A stretch of DNA of 64,000 nt from Streptomyces sp. NBC_00224 (GCF_041435195.1 NZ_CP108106.1:8197001-8261000), one strand, 5' to 3'; shown: positions 28,683-38,183, numbered from the stretch's first letter. Translations and numbers: made by a program. Notes: generated from the letters alone by a model not told the origin.

Positions 28683-29419
28683 ATGAGCAGCGGTCAGGCA
28701 GTCATGAGCGGCGAGCGCGGCGGACCGGTGACCCTCGTCACCGGCGGGGCGAGCGGGATCGGTGCGGCGACCGTGCGGCGGTTGGTCGCGGCCGGGCATC
28801 GGGTGGCCGTAACCGGCCGCGACCAGGGACGGCTCGACGGATTCGCCGCCGAACTCGGCGCCGGGGAGGTCGTGTTGCCCATAGCCGCCGACACCACCGA
28901 CTTCGCGGCGGTCCAAGGTGCCGTCGACGCGACGGTCAAGACGTTCGGGCGCCTCGACCACGTCGTCGCCAACGCGGGGTTCTCCACTCACGACAACCTT
29001 GTCGACGGCGACCCCGAGGAGTGGCGAGAGATGCTCCTGGTGAACGTCCTCGGCCCGGCTCTCCTGGTGAAGGCGGCGCTCCCGGAGCTCACGGCCAACG
29101 GGGGTCGGATCATCCTGGTGGGCAGCACCGCGGGCATCAAGAACACCCCCGGCAACATGTACTCGGTCAGCAAGACCGCCCTCACCTCCCTCGCCGAGAA
29201 CACCCGCGTCCTGGTCACCGGTGCCGGAGTCGGGTCACCCTGATCGCCCCCGGCCGGGTCGACACCCCGTTCTGGAGCAGCCACCCGCAGAGAGCCGCGC
29301 CCACAGGGCCGGTGATGACCGCGGAGAACGTCGCCGACGCCATCACCTGGGCGCTCGGCCAACCTGCAGGAGTCGACGTGAACACCGTGGTGGTCCGCCC
29401 CATCGGGCAGATCCACTGA
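28683..29419 (+). pseudogene. Short-chain dehydrogenase/reductase, frameshifted
   Basis: An SDR oxidoreductase interrupted near 29229-29233. The first part (28683-29243) has TGGASGIG, VANAGF, the catalytic Ser (VGSTAG) and YSVSK, then runs out of frame as VTGAGVGSP-stop. The missing end, RVTLIAPGRVDTPFWSSH ... NTVVVRPIGQIH, continues in the next frame to the stop at 29419. Restoring one base between GGAGTC and GGGTCACC rebuilds a standard 245-residue SDR. It is either a recent loss-of-function mutation or a single-base sequencing error; both arms are intact. The ATG at 28683 follows GGGGGAG. Confidence 0.82.
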
Positions 29420-29655
29420 CTCGCGGGCGCACGCGGGGGCCCGTTCGTACAACTCCCGTATCGCACGATGACCTGGGAACCTGAGTCTGGACATCCGAGC
29501 CACGGGTGAGGGGGAGTGCTCGACCGGTTCGTGGAGACGCATCGCCTGCGGGGCGACCACCCGGGTGGGGGAGTGCGTTGGTTGGTATCCCCATTGCGGG
29601 GCATTCCAAGAGGATGCCCCTGACACCCGTGGGGGCCTGCACGTCAGGAGTTTTC

Positions 29656-29973
29656 ATGACCGACTACGTCATCACCGTGCCGGGCACGTTCGTGCACGGC
29701 GTCACAGATGCCCAGCGTTCGGCGGTGGAGCGGAAGCTGCGTCCCCAGGACCCGGCGAACACCGACTTCGGGGAGAGCGAGGAGTTGAGCCTGTTGACCG
29801 TCCAGGACGGCAACATGTTCTCCGTCCGGCTCGAAGTGGAGGCCGCCAGCCGCATCGAGGCAGAGGCTAACGCGGTGCGGCTGGTCTCCGCTGCCCTGCG
29901 CGACAGCGGATTCACCGAGGAGGATGCCCCCTTGGGGCCTGCCGCGGTCACGGGGATCGACCGCGAATTCTGA
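29656..29973 (+). CDS. Small conserved-looking hypothetical protein
   Basis: A 105-residue soluble protein, MTDYVITVPGTFVHGVTDAQ onward, alternating strands and helices with no Cys, no signal peptide and no membrane helix. The ATG at 29656 is preceded by CAGGAG at 7 bases; the frame is open upstream, but that part is not protein-like. Third positions are G/C rich, as expected for a real gene. I recognise no family. It stands alone between the broken SDR and the leftward oxidoreductase. Confidence 0.65.
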   Translation: MTDYVITVPGTFVHGVTDAQRSAVERKLRPQDPANTDFGESEELSLLTVQDGNMFSVRLEVEAASRIEAEANAVRLVSAALRDSGFTEEDAPLGPAAVTGIDREF

Positions 29974-30084
29974 ACTTTGCCAGGGTGCTTCGCGTAATCG
30001 CGGCGTCCGGCCTTCGCGGGATTCCCAACTCGGTCTAGGCGTCTGTGAGTTGCTTGGATGCGGAAGCCTTCGGAATGACGACAT

Positions 30085-30136
30085 GACGACGGACCAAGAC
30101 GACGGACCAAGACGACGGACCATGACGACGGACTTC
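30085..30136. repeat. Four 13-bp tandem repeats
   Basis: The unit GACGACGGACCAA occurs at 30085-30097 and 30098-30110, then as ...CCAT at 30111-30123 and ...CTTC at 30124-30136. The unit length is not a multiple of three and no gene spans it, so it is a noncoding minisatellite in the gap 29974-30194. Confidence 0.8.
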
Positions 30137-30194
30137 GATGCCTTGGGCGCGATGCGGTTGGCACTTGGTGTGGCCCGGGAAGCCGTGGTGCAGC

Positions 30195-31226
30195 TCAGGG
30201 TGTCAGGACAACCTTGCCGGTGGCGGTGCCGGACTCCGCCAGGCGCAGTGCCTCGGCGGCCTGGGCGAGCGGGAGTTGTGCGGCGATGCGGGCGCTCACG
30301 TCGCCCCGGGCGACGGCGGCGAACACCTCGGTGAGGTCGGCCCGGAGGCGGGCGCGGAACCGGTCCTTGCCGAGGGCGCGGCCGGCCCAGATGTTGTAGA
30401 AGTGGGCCCGGCGGCCGTTGGGCAGGGTGTTCCAGAGCCAGGTGCGGGCGAGGATCTTCAGTACGGGCCACTGCTTGGAGCCGGTGTCGTCGCGGGTGGA
30501 GGCGCTGCCGTAGGAGACGAGCGTGCCGCCGGGGGCGAGCAGGCGCCAGGAGTCGATCACGCTGCGCCCGCCGACGTGGTCGAACACCGCGTCCACCCCG
30601 CCCGGCGTCAGCTCCCGAACCCGGGAAGCCACGTTGCCCGCACGGTAGTCGACGGGGGTCACGCCGACCTCCCGAAGGGCGTCGTGGTGCCGTGGAGATG
30701 CCGTGCCGATCACCTCGGCGCCTGCCGCGCGCGCCAGCTGGACCAGGACGGAGCCCACCCCGCCGCCCGCGCCGTGCACCAGTACGGTCTGCCCGGCGCG
30801 AACCCGCGCCCGGCGGTGCAGCATCTGCCAGGCCGTGATGCCGTTGACCACCACGGTTTCCGCCTCCGCCGCCGTGAGGCCGTCCGGGACGAGTACGGCG
30901 TCGTCGGCGTCGACGACGACGTGACTGGCCCACCCGCCGACCTTCACCAGCGCGGCCACCCGCCGGCCGGTCAGTCCCGGGTCGACGCCCTCTCCGGTGC
31001 TCAGTACGCGGCCCACCAGGTCGTAGCCGGGCACGAACGGGAACGGCGGCTGGTCGTAGTACCGCCCTCGGCGCATCTGCTGCTCGGCGAAGGAGACCCC
31101 GCTCGCCTCCATGGCGATCAGGATCTGGCCCCGTCCGGCCTCCGGTACGGCTCCGTGGCGGATCTTGAGGCCCTCCGGAGCCACGATGCCCGGCAGGACG
31201 ACCTCGGTCAGGCGCTCGCTGGTCAT
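30195..31226 (-). CDS. Zinc-independent MDR quinone oxidoreductase
   Basis: A 343-residue medium-chain dehydrogenase/reductase. The GroES-like N-terminal half lacks the structural and catalytic zinc ligands; the Rossmann half has LVHGAGGGVGSVLVQLARAAG for NADPH. This places it with quinone oxidoreductases (QOR) that reduce quinones or enones. The ATG at 31226 is standard. It is divergent from a TetR regulator, whose gap holds two related symmetric sites, so it is the likely regulated target, perhaps in response to electrophiles. Confidence 0.9.
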   Translation of the reverse strand: MTSERLTEVVLPGIVAPEGLKIRHGAVPEAGRGQILIAMEASGVSFAEQQMRRGRYYDQPPFPFVPGYDLVGRVLSTGEGVDPGLTGRRVAALVKVGGWASHVVVDADDAVLVPDGLTAAEAETVVVNGITAWQMLHRRARVRAGQTVLVHGAGGGVGSVLVQLARAAGAEVIGTASPRHHDALREVGVTPVDYRAGNVASRVRELTPGGVDAVFDHVGGRSVIDSWRLLAPGGTLVSYGSASTRDDTGSKQWPVLKILARTWLWNTLPNGRRAHFYNIWAGRALGKDRFRARLRADLTEVFAAVARGDVSARIAAQLPLAQAAEALRLAESGTATGKVVLTP

Positions 31227-31269
31227 GACGGTCCCTCTCTGTAGACGCTCTGTGGAAGCTGTTGCGTTC

Positions 31270-31335
31270 GTTAGAAGTTATAACTGGCAGCTTCGGTGAG
31301 AGTCAAGAGGGAAAGTGATAGCCTCTAACTAGAGG
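31270..31335. promoter_or_regulatory. Divergent operator region for TetR/MDR pair
   Basis: Two sites in 31227-31368 share the hexamer TCTAAC (as GTTAGA at 31270-31275 and TCTAAC at 31324-31329). The first overlaps the palindrome GTTATAAC (31277-31284); the second is the perfect palindrome CCTCTA-AC-TAGAGG (31322-31335). These are probable TetR operators overlapping both promoters. Confidence 0.65.
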
Positions 31336-31368
31336 TTGATGTTGTAGTCGTGAAGCCTGGAGGCGGAC

Positions 31369-32019
31369 GTGGCGGAGTCGGACGCGAGGACACCCCGGGA
31401 GCGCTATCGCGCTCAGGTGCGGGAGGAGATCAAGAAACACGCCTGGGAGCAGATCGCCGACGCCGGGGCCTCCGCCCTGTCCCTCAACGCCATCGCCAAA
31501 CAGATCGGTGTGAGCGGGCCCGCGCTCTACCGGTACTTCGCCAACCGCGACCAGCTGATCACCGAGCTCATCAGGGACGCCTACCGCAGCCTCGCCGACA
31601 CCTTCCTGGCCCGCGCCACGGCCGGCGCCGACCTCGCCGAACTGGCGCACACCCTGCGCCGGTGGGCCCTGGACGACCCGCAGCGGTACTTCCTCGTCTA
31701 CGGCACACCCGTGCCCGGATACCAGGCCCCCGAAGACACCACCCGGATCGCCTCCGAGATCATGGCCGTCCTCCTCGACGCCTGCGCCGTCGGCACACCG
31801 GAAGGCTCCCCGGCGGCTCCCCTGGACGACCACCTCGCCGAGCACCGGTCCTGGGCGCGCGAACACCAGGCCCCGCCCTCGGCGCTCAGCCGCGCCCTCC
31901 TCTTCTGGACCCGCCTCCATGGCGTACTGTCCCTCGAACTCGCGGGCCACTTCAGTGGTATGGGATTCGACCCCGCGGAGCTCTACACCGCCGAGACGCG
32001 AGCCCTCACCACCTCTTGA
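31369..32019 (+). CDS. TetR-family regulator
   Basis: A 216-residue regulator. The N-terminal HTH reads ALSLNAIAKQIGVSGPALYR followed by YFANRDQLITELI, canonical for TetR. The C-terminal ligand domain (about 90-205, HTLRRWALDDPQRYFLVYG) belongs to the TetR_C_13/WHG type found beside oxidoreductase genes. It begins with GTG at 31369. It is divergent from the MDR oxidoreductase and likely represses it through the palindromes at 31270-31335. Confidence 0.9.
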   Translation: MAESDARTPRERYRAQVREEIKKHAWEQIADAGASALSLNAIAKQIGVSGPALYRYFANRDQLITELIRDAYRSLADTFLARATAGADLAELAHTLRRWALDDPQRYFLVYGTPVPGYQAPEDTTRIASEIMAVLLDACAVGTPEGSPAAPLDDHLAEHRSWAREHQAPPSALSRALLFWTRLHGVLSLELAGHFSGMGFDPAELYTAETRALTTS

Positions 32020-32086
32020 CGGCCGAGTGCGGCGGCCCCCCGTCGGCCGCCGCACCACATCCGGGCTCTGTCCTTCACTCGCCCGG

Positions 32087-33130
32087 TCACTCGCCCAGTC
32101 GCTCGCTCAGCTCGAAGGAAATGTGCGGGGACAGGGCGCGGAGGAAGTCGGCCGCGTCGAAGAGCGCGCCGGCGGCGGCGACGCCGACCGTCCTCGTCCG
32201 CCCGGCGAGGATGCGGTGCACCGCTTCCACCGCGAGCGGCGCGCTGACGGCGTAGATGTCCCGGCCCCTCGCCACGGCGCGCCGCTCGCGACCGCCGGAG
32301 CGCACGACCACATCGACGAGGAAGGTCTGCGCCGACCGGCCCCGCTCATCGACGGCGGCCGGTGCCGGGGAGTCCGGGGCGAGCACGTCCTTGACCGCAT
32401 CGACCGTCATGTAGGTGCTGAACTCGGAAACGGGCAGATGGGTGGGGGCGGTGACGACATCGGCCGTCAAGAACTCCCCGAAGACGGTCCTGGCGCCCAC
32501 CGGATCCGGAAAGAGCCAGTCCACAGTGGGTGCGCTGTCGTCGCGGTACTCCATCTTCCCGTTGGCGAAACGCAGGCGCCGACCCCCGCGCCGCGCCCGT
32601 GAGACCGCGCCCGCCGCACGCGTCCCCGGCGTCGGGTGCCAACTGTCCAGCGCGTACGCGATGTGCGCCTCGTCGGCCTTCTCCCAGTCGCCCATCGCGG
32701 CGGTGGCCAGCAGGTCGCCGAGCCCGCCGTAGAAGGCCATCGCCGGGACGACCACCGCCCCGGCTTCGCGGGCGCGGTCCGCGAAGTGCGCGAACGTATC
32801 GACGGTGGCCTCGACTTCGCCCGCCACGTCCAGGTACGGGATACCGGCGCGCAGCGCCGCCTCGACCAGCGGTGCGGCCGTCGTGGCGAAGGGCCCCGCG
32901 CAGTTGATCACGGCTGCCGCACCCGCCAGCGCGCGGTCGAGCGCGGCCGGATCGTCGACCGGCGCCGGACGGATGTGCGGCTCGTCCGTGGACACCGCCA
33001 GCGACTTGAGCTTGTCGGCGTCGCGGCCGGAGAGGACCGGCACGAAACCGCGCTCCCTCAACTCCGCCACCATGAACCGGCCGGTGTGCCCGTATGCGCC
33101 GTACACCACGACCATCTGCCCCGCCACCAT
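32087..33130 (-). CDS. Saccharopine dehydrogenase-like NAD(P)-binding protein
   Basis: A 347-residue protein with a Rossmann fold at the N-terminus (VVVYGAYGHTGRFMVAELRERG) and the saccharopine-dehydrogenase/trans-acting enoyl-reductase-like body (VINCAGPFATTAAPLVEAAL, DVAGEVEATVD). Members act as oxidoreductases or trans enoyl reductases on varied substrates; lysine metabolism is not implied. ATG at 33130 follows GGGGAG at 6 bases. It is divergent from the FtrA-type regulator at 33252, which may control it. Confidence 0.82.
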   Translation of the reverse strand: MVAGQMVVVYGAYGHTGRFMVAELRERGFVPVLSGRDADKLKSLAVSTDEPHIRPAPVDDPAALDRALAGAAAVINCAGPFATTAAPLVEAALRAGIPYLDVAGEVEATVDTFAHFADRAREAGAVVVPAMAFYGGLGDLLATAAMGDWEKADEAHIAYALDSWHPTPGTRAAGAVSRARRGGRRLRFANGKMEYRDDSAPTVDWLFPDPVGARTVFGEFLTADVVTAPTHLPVSEFSTYMTVDAVKDVLAPDSPAPAAVDERGRSAQTFLVDVVVRSGGRERRAVARGRDIYAVSAPLAVEAVHRILAGRTRTVGVAAAGALFDAADFLRALSPHISFELSERLGE

Positions 33131-33251
33131 GGGTTTCTCCCCGCTTCATGTGCGTAGCCCGAGTCCCGGGCTGATCGACTGCGACCATCCTGGCGCGTTC
33201 GCACACTCCGCAGTGAGTGTCTGGAACGACATGACCCATACACTTCCGGAC

Positions 33252-34202
33252 ATGAATACTGTCGCGCTGGCCGTCACCGACGGGATGCTGCACTTCGAAC
33301 TCTCCGTGGCGTACGAGGTCTTCGGCTCCGCCCCGGCCAGTGTGGACGTTCCCTGGTACGACCTCGAAGTCTGCGGGAGCGGCGCCGTGCGGCTCGGCCG
33401 GTTCGTGCTGGAGCCCGACCATGGACTGGAGCGGCTGCGCGAGGCCGACACCGTGATCGTCCCCGGCTGGGTCGACGTCGACGTGGAACCGCCCGCCGAC
33501 CTGGTCGACGCGGTGCGTGCGGCCCACGAGGCGGGCGCGCGCGTGGCGTCCCTGTGCACCGGCGCGTTCGTACTGGCCGCGGCCGGACTCCTTGACGGGC
33601 GGCGCGCCACGACGCACTGGGCGCACACCGATGACCTGGCCGCGCGCTGGCCCCTGGCGGAGGTCGACCCGGACGTGCTCTACGTGGACAACGGCAGCGT
33701 GCTCACCTCGGCGGGCAAGGCCGCGGCGATGGACCTCTGCCTGCATATGGTCCGCCTCGACCACGGCTCGTCGATCGCCAACGCGGTCGCCCGCCGCCTG
33801 GTCGTGCCGCCCCACCGGTCCGGCGGCCAGGCCCAGTTCGTCACCACCGCGGTGCCCGCCCGGGACGACCACCCGCTCACGGCGCTGCTGCCGTGGGTGC
33901 TCGAACGGCTCGACCGGCCGCTGACGGTGGAGGACCTGGCGCGCCGTGCGCGGATGAGCTCGCGCAACCTGGGCCGCCACTTCCACGCGGCGACCGGCAC
34001 CACACCGCTGCAGTGGCTGCTGACCCAGCGGATCCGCCGCGCCCAGGAGCTGCTGGAGAAGACCGACGACAGTGTCACCTCCATCGCGACGGCGACCGGT
34101 ATGGGCACCGCCACGACGCTGCGGCGCCACTTCAACCGCACGGTGGGTGTGCCCCCCGACGCCTACCGCCGTACCTTCCGCTTGCGTACGGGTTCCCGCT
34201 GA
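33252..34202 (+). CDS. FtrA/GlxA-type AraC regulator
   Basis: A 316-residue regulator of DJ-1-like domain plus AraC HTH. ADTVIVPGW and ASLCTGAFVLAAAGLLDGR with its Cys form the DJ-1 core; the C-terminal HTH is LARRARMSSRNLGRHFHAATG and SIATATGMGTATTLRRHFNR. The ATG at 33252 (MNTVALAVTDG) matches the family start; an in-frame ATG at 33231 is possible and neither has a strong ribosome site. It is divergent from the saccharopine-dehydrogenase-like gene, its likely target, and 28 bases from the convergent end of the LuxR-type gene. Confidence 0.88.
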   Translation: MNTVALAVTDGMLHFELSVAYEVFGSAPASVDVPWYDLEVCGSGAVRLGRFVLEPDHGLERLREADTVIVPGWVDVDVEPPADLVDAVRAAHEAGARVASLCTGAFVLAAAGLLDGRRATTHWAHTDDLAARWPLAEVDPDVLYVDNGSVLTSAGKAAAMDLCLHMVRLDHGSSIANAVARRLVVPPHRSGGQAQFVTTAVPARDDHPLTALLPWVLERLDRPLTVEDLARRARMSSRNLGRHFHAATGTTPLQWLLTQRIRRAQELLEKTDDSVTSIATATGMGTATTLRRHFNRTVGVPPDAYRRTFRLRTGSR

Positions 34203-34230
34203 GCCGTGCCGGGCCTTTCGGCAGACGGTG

Positions 34231-35214
34231 TCACAGCCATCCGTGGCGCTGTGCCTGCAGAGCCAGCTGGAAGCGGTTCGCGGCGCCCAGTTGGGCCATC
34301 AGGATCTGCAGGCGGCGGAACAGTGTGCGGCGGCTGAGCCCCAACTCGCGGGCGATGACGTCGTCGCTCGCGCCACCCGCGAGGAGCCACAGCAGACGGC
34401 GGTCGGCGGGTGGCACACCGCCGGGGCGGGCGGTGCTGCCGTGGAACGGCAGGGCGTTCTGCCAGGACTGCTCGAACAGTGCGATCAGCGCGGACAGCAG
34501 GCCGCAGGGCTGTACGACCAGCATGGTGTTGTGCACGTCGGCCTCTTTGATCGACAACGACACGAGCGCGTACGCCTCGTCGATGATCACGAGCTTGACC
34601 GGCACCGACGGCAGCACCCTGGCCTGTTCGCCGGCGTTGACGCACGGTTCGATGGCCTCCTTCAGATGGCCCGGGTACTCCAGTGACTCGCGCGAGTACA
34701 CGACGCGCTGCGTCACACCGCGGGCGAGCGTGGCCAGCGCGTCGTCCGTGGCGCCGGGCAGGGTGAGGTACGGAGGCGACTCAAGCTGCCGGATCTGCTC
34801 GCGGGCGCTCGCCCAGGCCTGACGGATCCGGGGGCCGACGGCGTCGCCGGTGACGACCTCGACGAGGTTGTCGTTGTACGCGGCGAGCCGCTGACGCCGG
34901 AACGACTCGAACGCGCCCCCGACGGCGATGCGCGACTCCTCGACCTCCGCCGCCCGGTGCCGGGCCAGGATCTCCAGACCGGCGGCCGGCGGAACCGGGG
35001 CCACCACGTCCCCGCCCTCCTCGGCGGCACTGGCCAGACCGGCGTCGACCAGCGCGCCGTACGCCGCGGCGAGCTCCGCGCCGTCCAGAGCGGCCGCGGC
35101 CGCGATCGCGCTCAGCGGCGCGGGGGCCAGCTCCAGCAGCGCCAGATAGACCTGGCCCGCCGCGTGATCGATGCCCAGAAGCCGCAGGGCCTCGCCGAGT
35201 TTCGCGTTCGTCAT
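34231..35214 (-). CDS. TrmB-like/LuxR-type HTH regulator
   Basis: A 327-residue regulator. The N-terminus (LGEALRLLGIDHAAGQVYLALLE) is a TrmB-like winged helix, the middle holds a PLD-like effector fold (VKLVIIDEAYALVSLS), and the C-terminal RRLLWLLAGGASDDVIAREL with GLSRRTLFRRLQILMAQLG is a LuxR-type HTH. This layout is common in Streptomyces. No ribosome site precedes the ATG at 35214 or the in-frame ATG at 35223, so it may be leaderless. It is divergent from the M24 peptidase, which may be its target. Confidence 0.82.
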   Translation of the reverse strand: MTNAKLGEALRLLGIDHAAGQVYLALLELAPAPLSAIAAAAALDGAELAAAYGALVDAGLASAAEEGGDVVAPVPPAAGLEILARHRAAEVEESRIAVGGAFESFRRQRLAAYNDNLVEVVTGDAVGPRIRQAWASAREQIRQLESPPYLTLPGATDDALATLARGVTQRVVYSRESLEYPGHLKEAIEPCVNAGEQARVLPSVPVKLVIIDEAYALVSLSIKEADVHNTMLVVQPCGLLSALIALFEQSWQNALPFHGSTARPGGVPPADRRLLWLLAGGASDDVIARELGLSRRTLFRRLQILMAQLGAANRFQLALQAQRHGWL

Positions 35215-35354
35215 AGGCCGCATTATCAACGACCGCACGGGAGCTGTGGCCGATCTGTGCCAGTGGCACTCTTCGGCACCGAGTGTGCGCGGCGCGGAGT
35301 ACCGTCCGCCGAGGAAACGCACCCAGCAGACCCATCCAGAAGAAGGTGTACGCC

Positions 35355-36767
35355 GTGGCGAAAGGCCGGAAGAACGGTCTCTACTCAGGGATCTCCGAGG
35401 AACTGTCCGCGCTGATGCGGACGGGGTGGGCGGACACCGAGCGGCTCGACCTGCGGCCCGACGCGCAGGCCCCGTACGCCGCCGCCCGCCGCGCCGCGCT
35501 CTCCGCGCGCTTCCCGGGCGAACGCCTCGTGATCCCCTCGGGAAACCTCAAGACCCGCTCCAACGACGACAGTTACCCCTTCCGGTCGTACACGGGCTAC
35601 GTCCACATGACCGGAGACCAGGCCCGGGACGGCGCGCTCGTCCTCGAACCCCGAGCGGACGGCGGCCACGACGCCTACTGCTACCAGCTGCCGCGGGACA
35701 GCAGGGACGACAACGAGTTCTGGACCGGGGCCACGGCGGAGCTGTGGATGGGCCGACGCCGCTCCCTCGCCGAGTCCGAGGTCGTACTCGGACTGCCCTG
35801 CCGCGACGTCCGCACGGCGGCCGACGACCTCGCCGCCGCCTCCGGTGCGCCGACCCGGATCGTCCGCGGCATCGACCCGTCGCTCGAATTCGCGGTCGCC
35901 ACCGAGGAGGAGCGCGACGACGAACTGGAAGAGGCGCTCAGCGACCTCCGCCTGGTCAAGGACGAGTGGGAGGTGGCCGAGCTCCGCAAGGCCGTGGACT
36001 CCACCGTGCGCGGCTTCACCGACGTGATCGGTGAGCTCTCCCGGGCGATCGCGTCGTCCGAGCGGTGGATCGAGGGCACGTTCTTCCGCCGCGCACGCCT
36101 GGAGGGCAACGCCGTCGGCTACGGCACGATCTGCGCCGCGGGCGAGCACGCCACGATCATGCACTGGACGGACAACGACGGCCCGGTCCGCCCCGGGGAC
36201 CTCCTCCTGCTCGACGCCGGCGTGGAGACGCACACCCTCTACACCGCCGACGTCACACGCACGCTTCCCATCAGCGGCACCTTCACGCCGCTGCAGCGCA
36301 AGGTCTACGACGCGGTGTACGAGGCCCAGGAAGCCGGCATGGCCGCCGTCAAGCCGGGCGCCGCCTACCGCGACTTCCACGAGGCGTCCCAGCGCCACCT
36401 GGCGGCCCGCCTCGTGGAGTGGGGCTTCATCGAAGGCCCGGCGGAGCGCGCGTACGAGCTCGGCCTCCAGCGCCGCTTCACCATGGCGGGCACCGGCCAC
36501 ATGCTCGGTCTGGACGTCCACGACTGCGCACACGCCCGGAACGAGGAGTACGTCGACGGCGCCCTTGAGGCGGGCATGGTGCTCACCGTCGAGCCCGGCC
36601 TGTACTTCCAGCCGGACGACCTCACCGTGCCCGAGGAGTGGCGCGGCATCGGTGTCCGGATCGAGGACGACCTGGTCGTCACCGCCGACGGCCACGAGAA
36701 CCTGTCGGCGGGCCTGCCGCGCTCGGCGGACGAGGTCGAGGAGTGGATGGCCCGCCTCGCGGGCTGA
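35355..36767 (+). CDS. M24 metallopeptidase (Xaa-Pro aminopeptidase)
   Basis: A 470-residue aminopeptidase P. The N-terminal domain (residues 1-180) is the AMP_N type, and the pita-bread domain holds the two-metal ligands: Asp in LLLDAGVETHTLYTADVTRT (two Asp), His in GTGHMLGLDVHDC, Glu in TVEPGLYF and Glu in GVRIEDDL. It removes N-terminal residues preceding proline. I use the GTG at 35355, 8 bases after GAAGG; a GTG at 35346 would add three residues. Divergent from the LuxR-type regulator. Confidence 0.92.
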   Translation: MAKGRKNGLYSGISEELSALMRTGWADTERLDLRPDAQAPYAAARRAALSARFPGERLVIPSGNLKTRSNDDSYPFRSYTGYVHMTGDQARDGALVLEPRADGGHDAYCYQLPRDSRDDNEFWTGATAELWMGRRRSLAESEVVLGLPCRDVRTAADDLAAASGAPTRIVRGIDPSLEFAVATEEERDDELEEALSDLRLVKDEWEVAELRKAVDSTVRGFTDVIGELSRAIASSERWIEGTFFRRARLEGNAVGYGTICAAGEHATIMHWTDNDGPVRPGDLLLLDAGVETHTLYTADVTRTLPISGTFTPLQRKVYDAVYEAQEAGMAAVKPGAAYRDFHEASQRHLAARLVEWGFIEGPAERAYELGLQRRFTMAGTGHMLGLDVHDCAHARNEEYVDGALEAGMVLTVEPGLYFQPDDLTVPEEWRGIGVRIEDDLVVTADGHENLSAGLPRSADEVEEWMARLAG

Positions 36768-36842
36768 CCCTCCGGCTCCGGAGAGGCCGGAGGCCTGCTG
36801 AACCAGGGCCTCCCGCACCGTGTTCCAGGAAGGCTCCACGTT

Positions 36843-37430
36843 TCAGGAAGGCTCCGCGCCGAAACGCCACGCTTCGATGTCGCGGTAGTGGATCGGTCCC
36901 GGTCCGCGGCCGACGTTGCTGGCGACCAGGTGCAGGCGTTCGGCCCGCCATGGCCGGCCGACGAACGCGGCGAGTCCGGCGGCGGCCTCCACCACGCTGG
37001 ACGCGTCGTCGCGGCGTGACCGGGCCAGCGTCAGATGGGGGCGCAGGGGGCGGTCCTCGAAGGCGACACCGCACCCTCTGATCACGTCGCGGACCTCTTT
37101 GGTGAGCAGGTGCAACCCTTCGAGGTTCCCCTCGACCCCGCTCCACAGCACCCGCTCGTCGAAGTGCCCGCCACCGCGCAGTGCCAGTCGCAGGGGTTGG
37201 TTCACTGCCGCGAGATCCGCGAGCGGCGGCTGGAGGAGCGGGACGGTTGCCACCGGGAGCTCACCGAGGAACGCGAGAGTGATGTGCCAGTCCTCGATGC
37301 GGTTCCACCGCAGACGGGGGTACGCGGAGTAGGCGTGCCGCAGTTCTCGCGCCAGCTCTTCCTTCGCGTCGTCGGGCGGAGCGAGCGCTATGAACACGCG
37401 CACGGTCGAGGGCTGAATCTGTTCGTTCAC
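36843..37430 (-). CDS. thpR: RNA 2',3'-cyclic phosphodiesterase ThpR
   Basis: A 195-residue 2H phosphoesterase. The two HxTx motifs are HITL (49-52) and HLTL (132-135), the catalytic pair that opens 2',3'-cyclic phosphates on RNA to 2'-phosphates. The start is uncertain: GTG at 37430 is used, GTG at 37403 (VRVFIALAPP) is closer to the usual beginning, and the frame is open to 37586. It is monocistronic, converging with the M24 peptidase gene. Confidence 0.88.
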   Translation of the reverse strand: MNEQIQPSTVRVFIALAPPDDAKEELARELRHAYSAYPRLRWNRIEDWHITLAFLGELPVATVPLLQPPLADLAAVNQPLRLALRGGGHFDERVLWSGVEGNLEGLHLLTKEVRDVIRGCGVAFEDRPLRPHLTLARSRRDDASSVVEAAAGLAAFVGRPWRAERLHLVASNVGRGPGPIHYRDIEAWRFGAEPS

Positions 37431-37730
37431 GAAGGACTTCGTACACCATCGGCCGCGGGAACGGGGAGCAGGCTCCGCCGTTACCGGGGCCGCCCGCTCG
37501 CGGCGCATCGCCGCGGCACGTCGCGGACCGGCTGCGGTCGGCAGCCGTTTCGAAGACCCCTTCCGGACCGTATGCCGCGCGGGCACGGGTCAGGCGGCAG
37601 CGGAAGTCACGCTGCCCCGGCCCGCCCGGCGGCTGTCCCAGGTCGTCCCACCCTGTCCCAACCCGTTGTCGGACAGACGGCGCGCTTCCTAGTCTCCCGG
37701 GACGACTTCAACGGCACGAGGAGGAACTCC

Positions 37731-38162
37731 ATGCGCAGATCACGCACGGCTCCCGGCGCACGCCGGGGCAAGGTCCGCATCGGTGCGGCCGGTGCGATCG
37801 CCGCCGCCGCCCTCGCCACCACGTTCCTGGCGGCACCCGGCGCGAGCGCGGCCGGCGCCAACTGGAGCGGCTGGTCGGGAAGCTGCTTCGGCTGGACGAC
37901 CTGGGACGCCAACCATGTCACCGGCCACACCTGGGACCACTCGTACGACACCTGCAAGGTCACCATCTACCAGTGGGACAGCGCCCACCCGAACCAGGGT
38001 TCTTCGAGCTCCGGCTATGTGGCGGCCCCGGACCGAGGAGCCAACACGGCCACCTACTGGCACGGCTTCGCCTCCTCGGGCGGACGGCTTGAGGACAACG
38101 TCTGCGTCGAGGACGTCACCACGGGCGCCGCCCAGGCGTGCAGCGGCTGGGTCTACAACTAG
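37731..38162 (+). CDS. Small secreted four-Cys protein
   Basis: A 143-residue exported protein. Signal peptide ends GASAAG (about residue 41), with an Arg-rich N-region. The mature part is about 100 residues, aromatic- and Ser/Gly-rich (ANWSGWSGSCFGWTTWDANH), with four Cys that can form two disulfides. A GAGGAGG site precedes the ATG at 37731. I recognise no family; it could be a small wall-associated or inhibitory protein. It is followed by a strong terminator hairpin and stands alone. Confidence 0.75.
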   Translation: MRRSRTAPGARRGKVRIGAAGAIAAAALATTFLAAPGASAAGANWSGWSGSCFGWTTWDANHVTGHTWDHSYDTCKVTIYQWDSAHPNQGSSSSGYVAAPDRGANTATYWHGFASSGGRLEDNVCVEDVTTGAAQACSGWVYN

Positions 38163-38183
38163 CCACCGCGACCGCTGAAAGAC

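Noticed and set aside
30084..30334. Small rightward frame over the 13-bp repeats
   Set aside because: The repeat unit breaks reading-frame periodicity and the frame runs into the antisense of the MDR gene.
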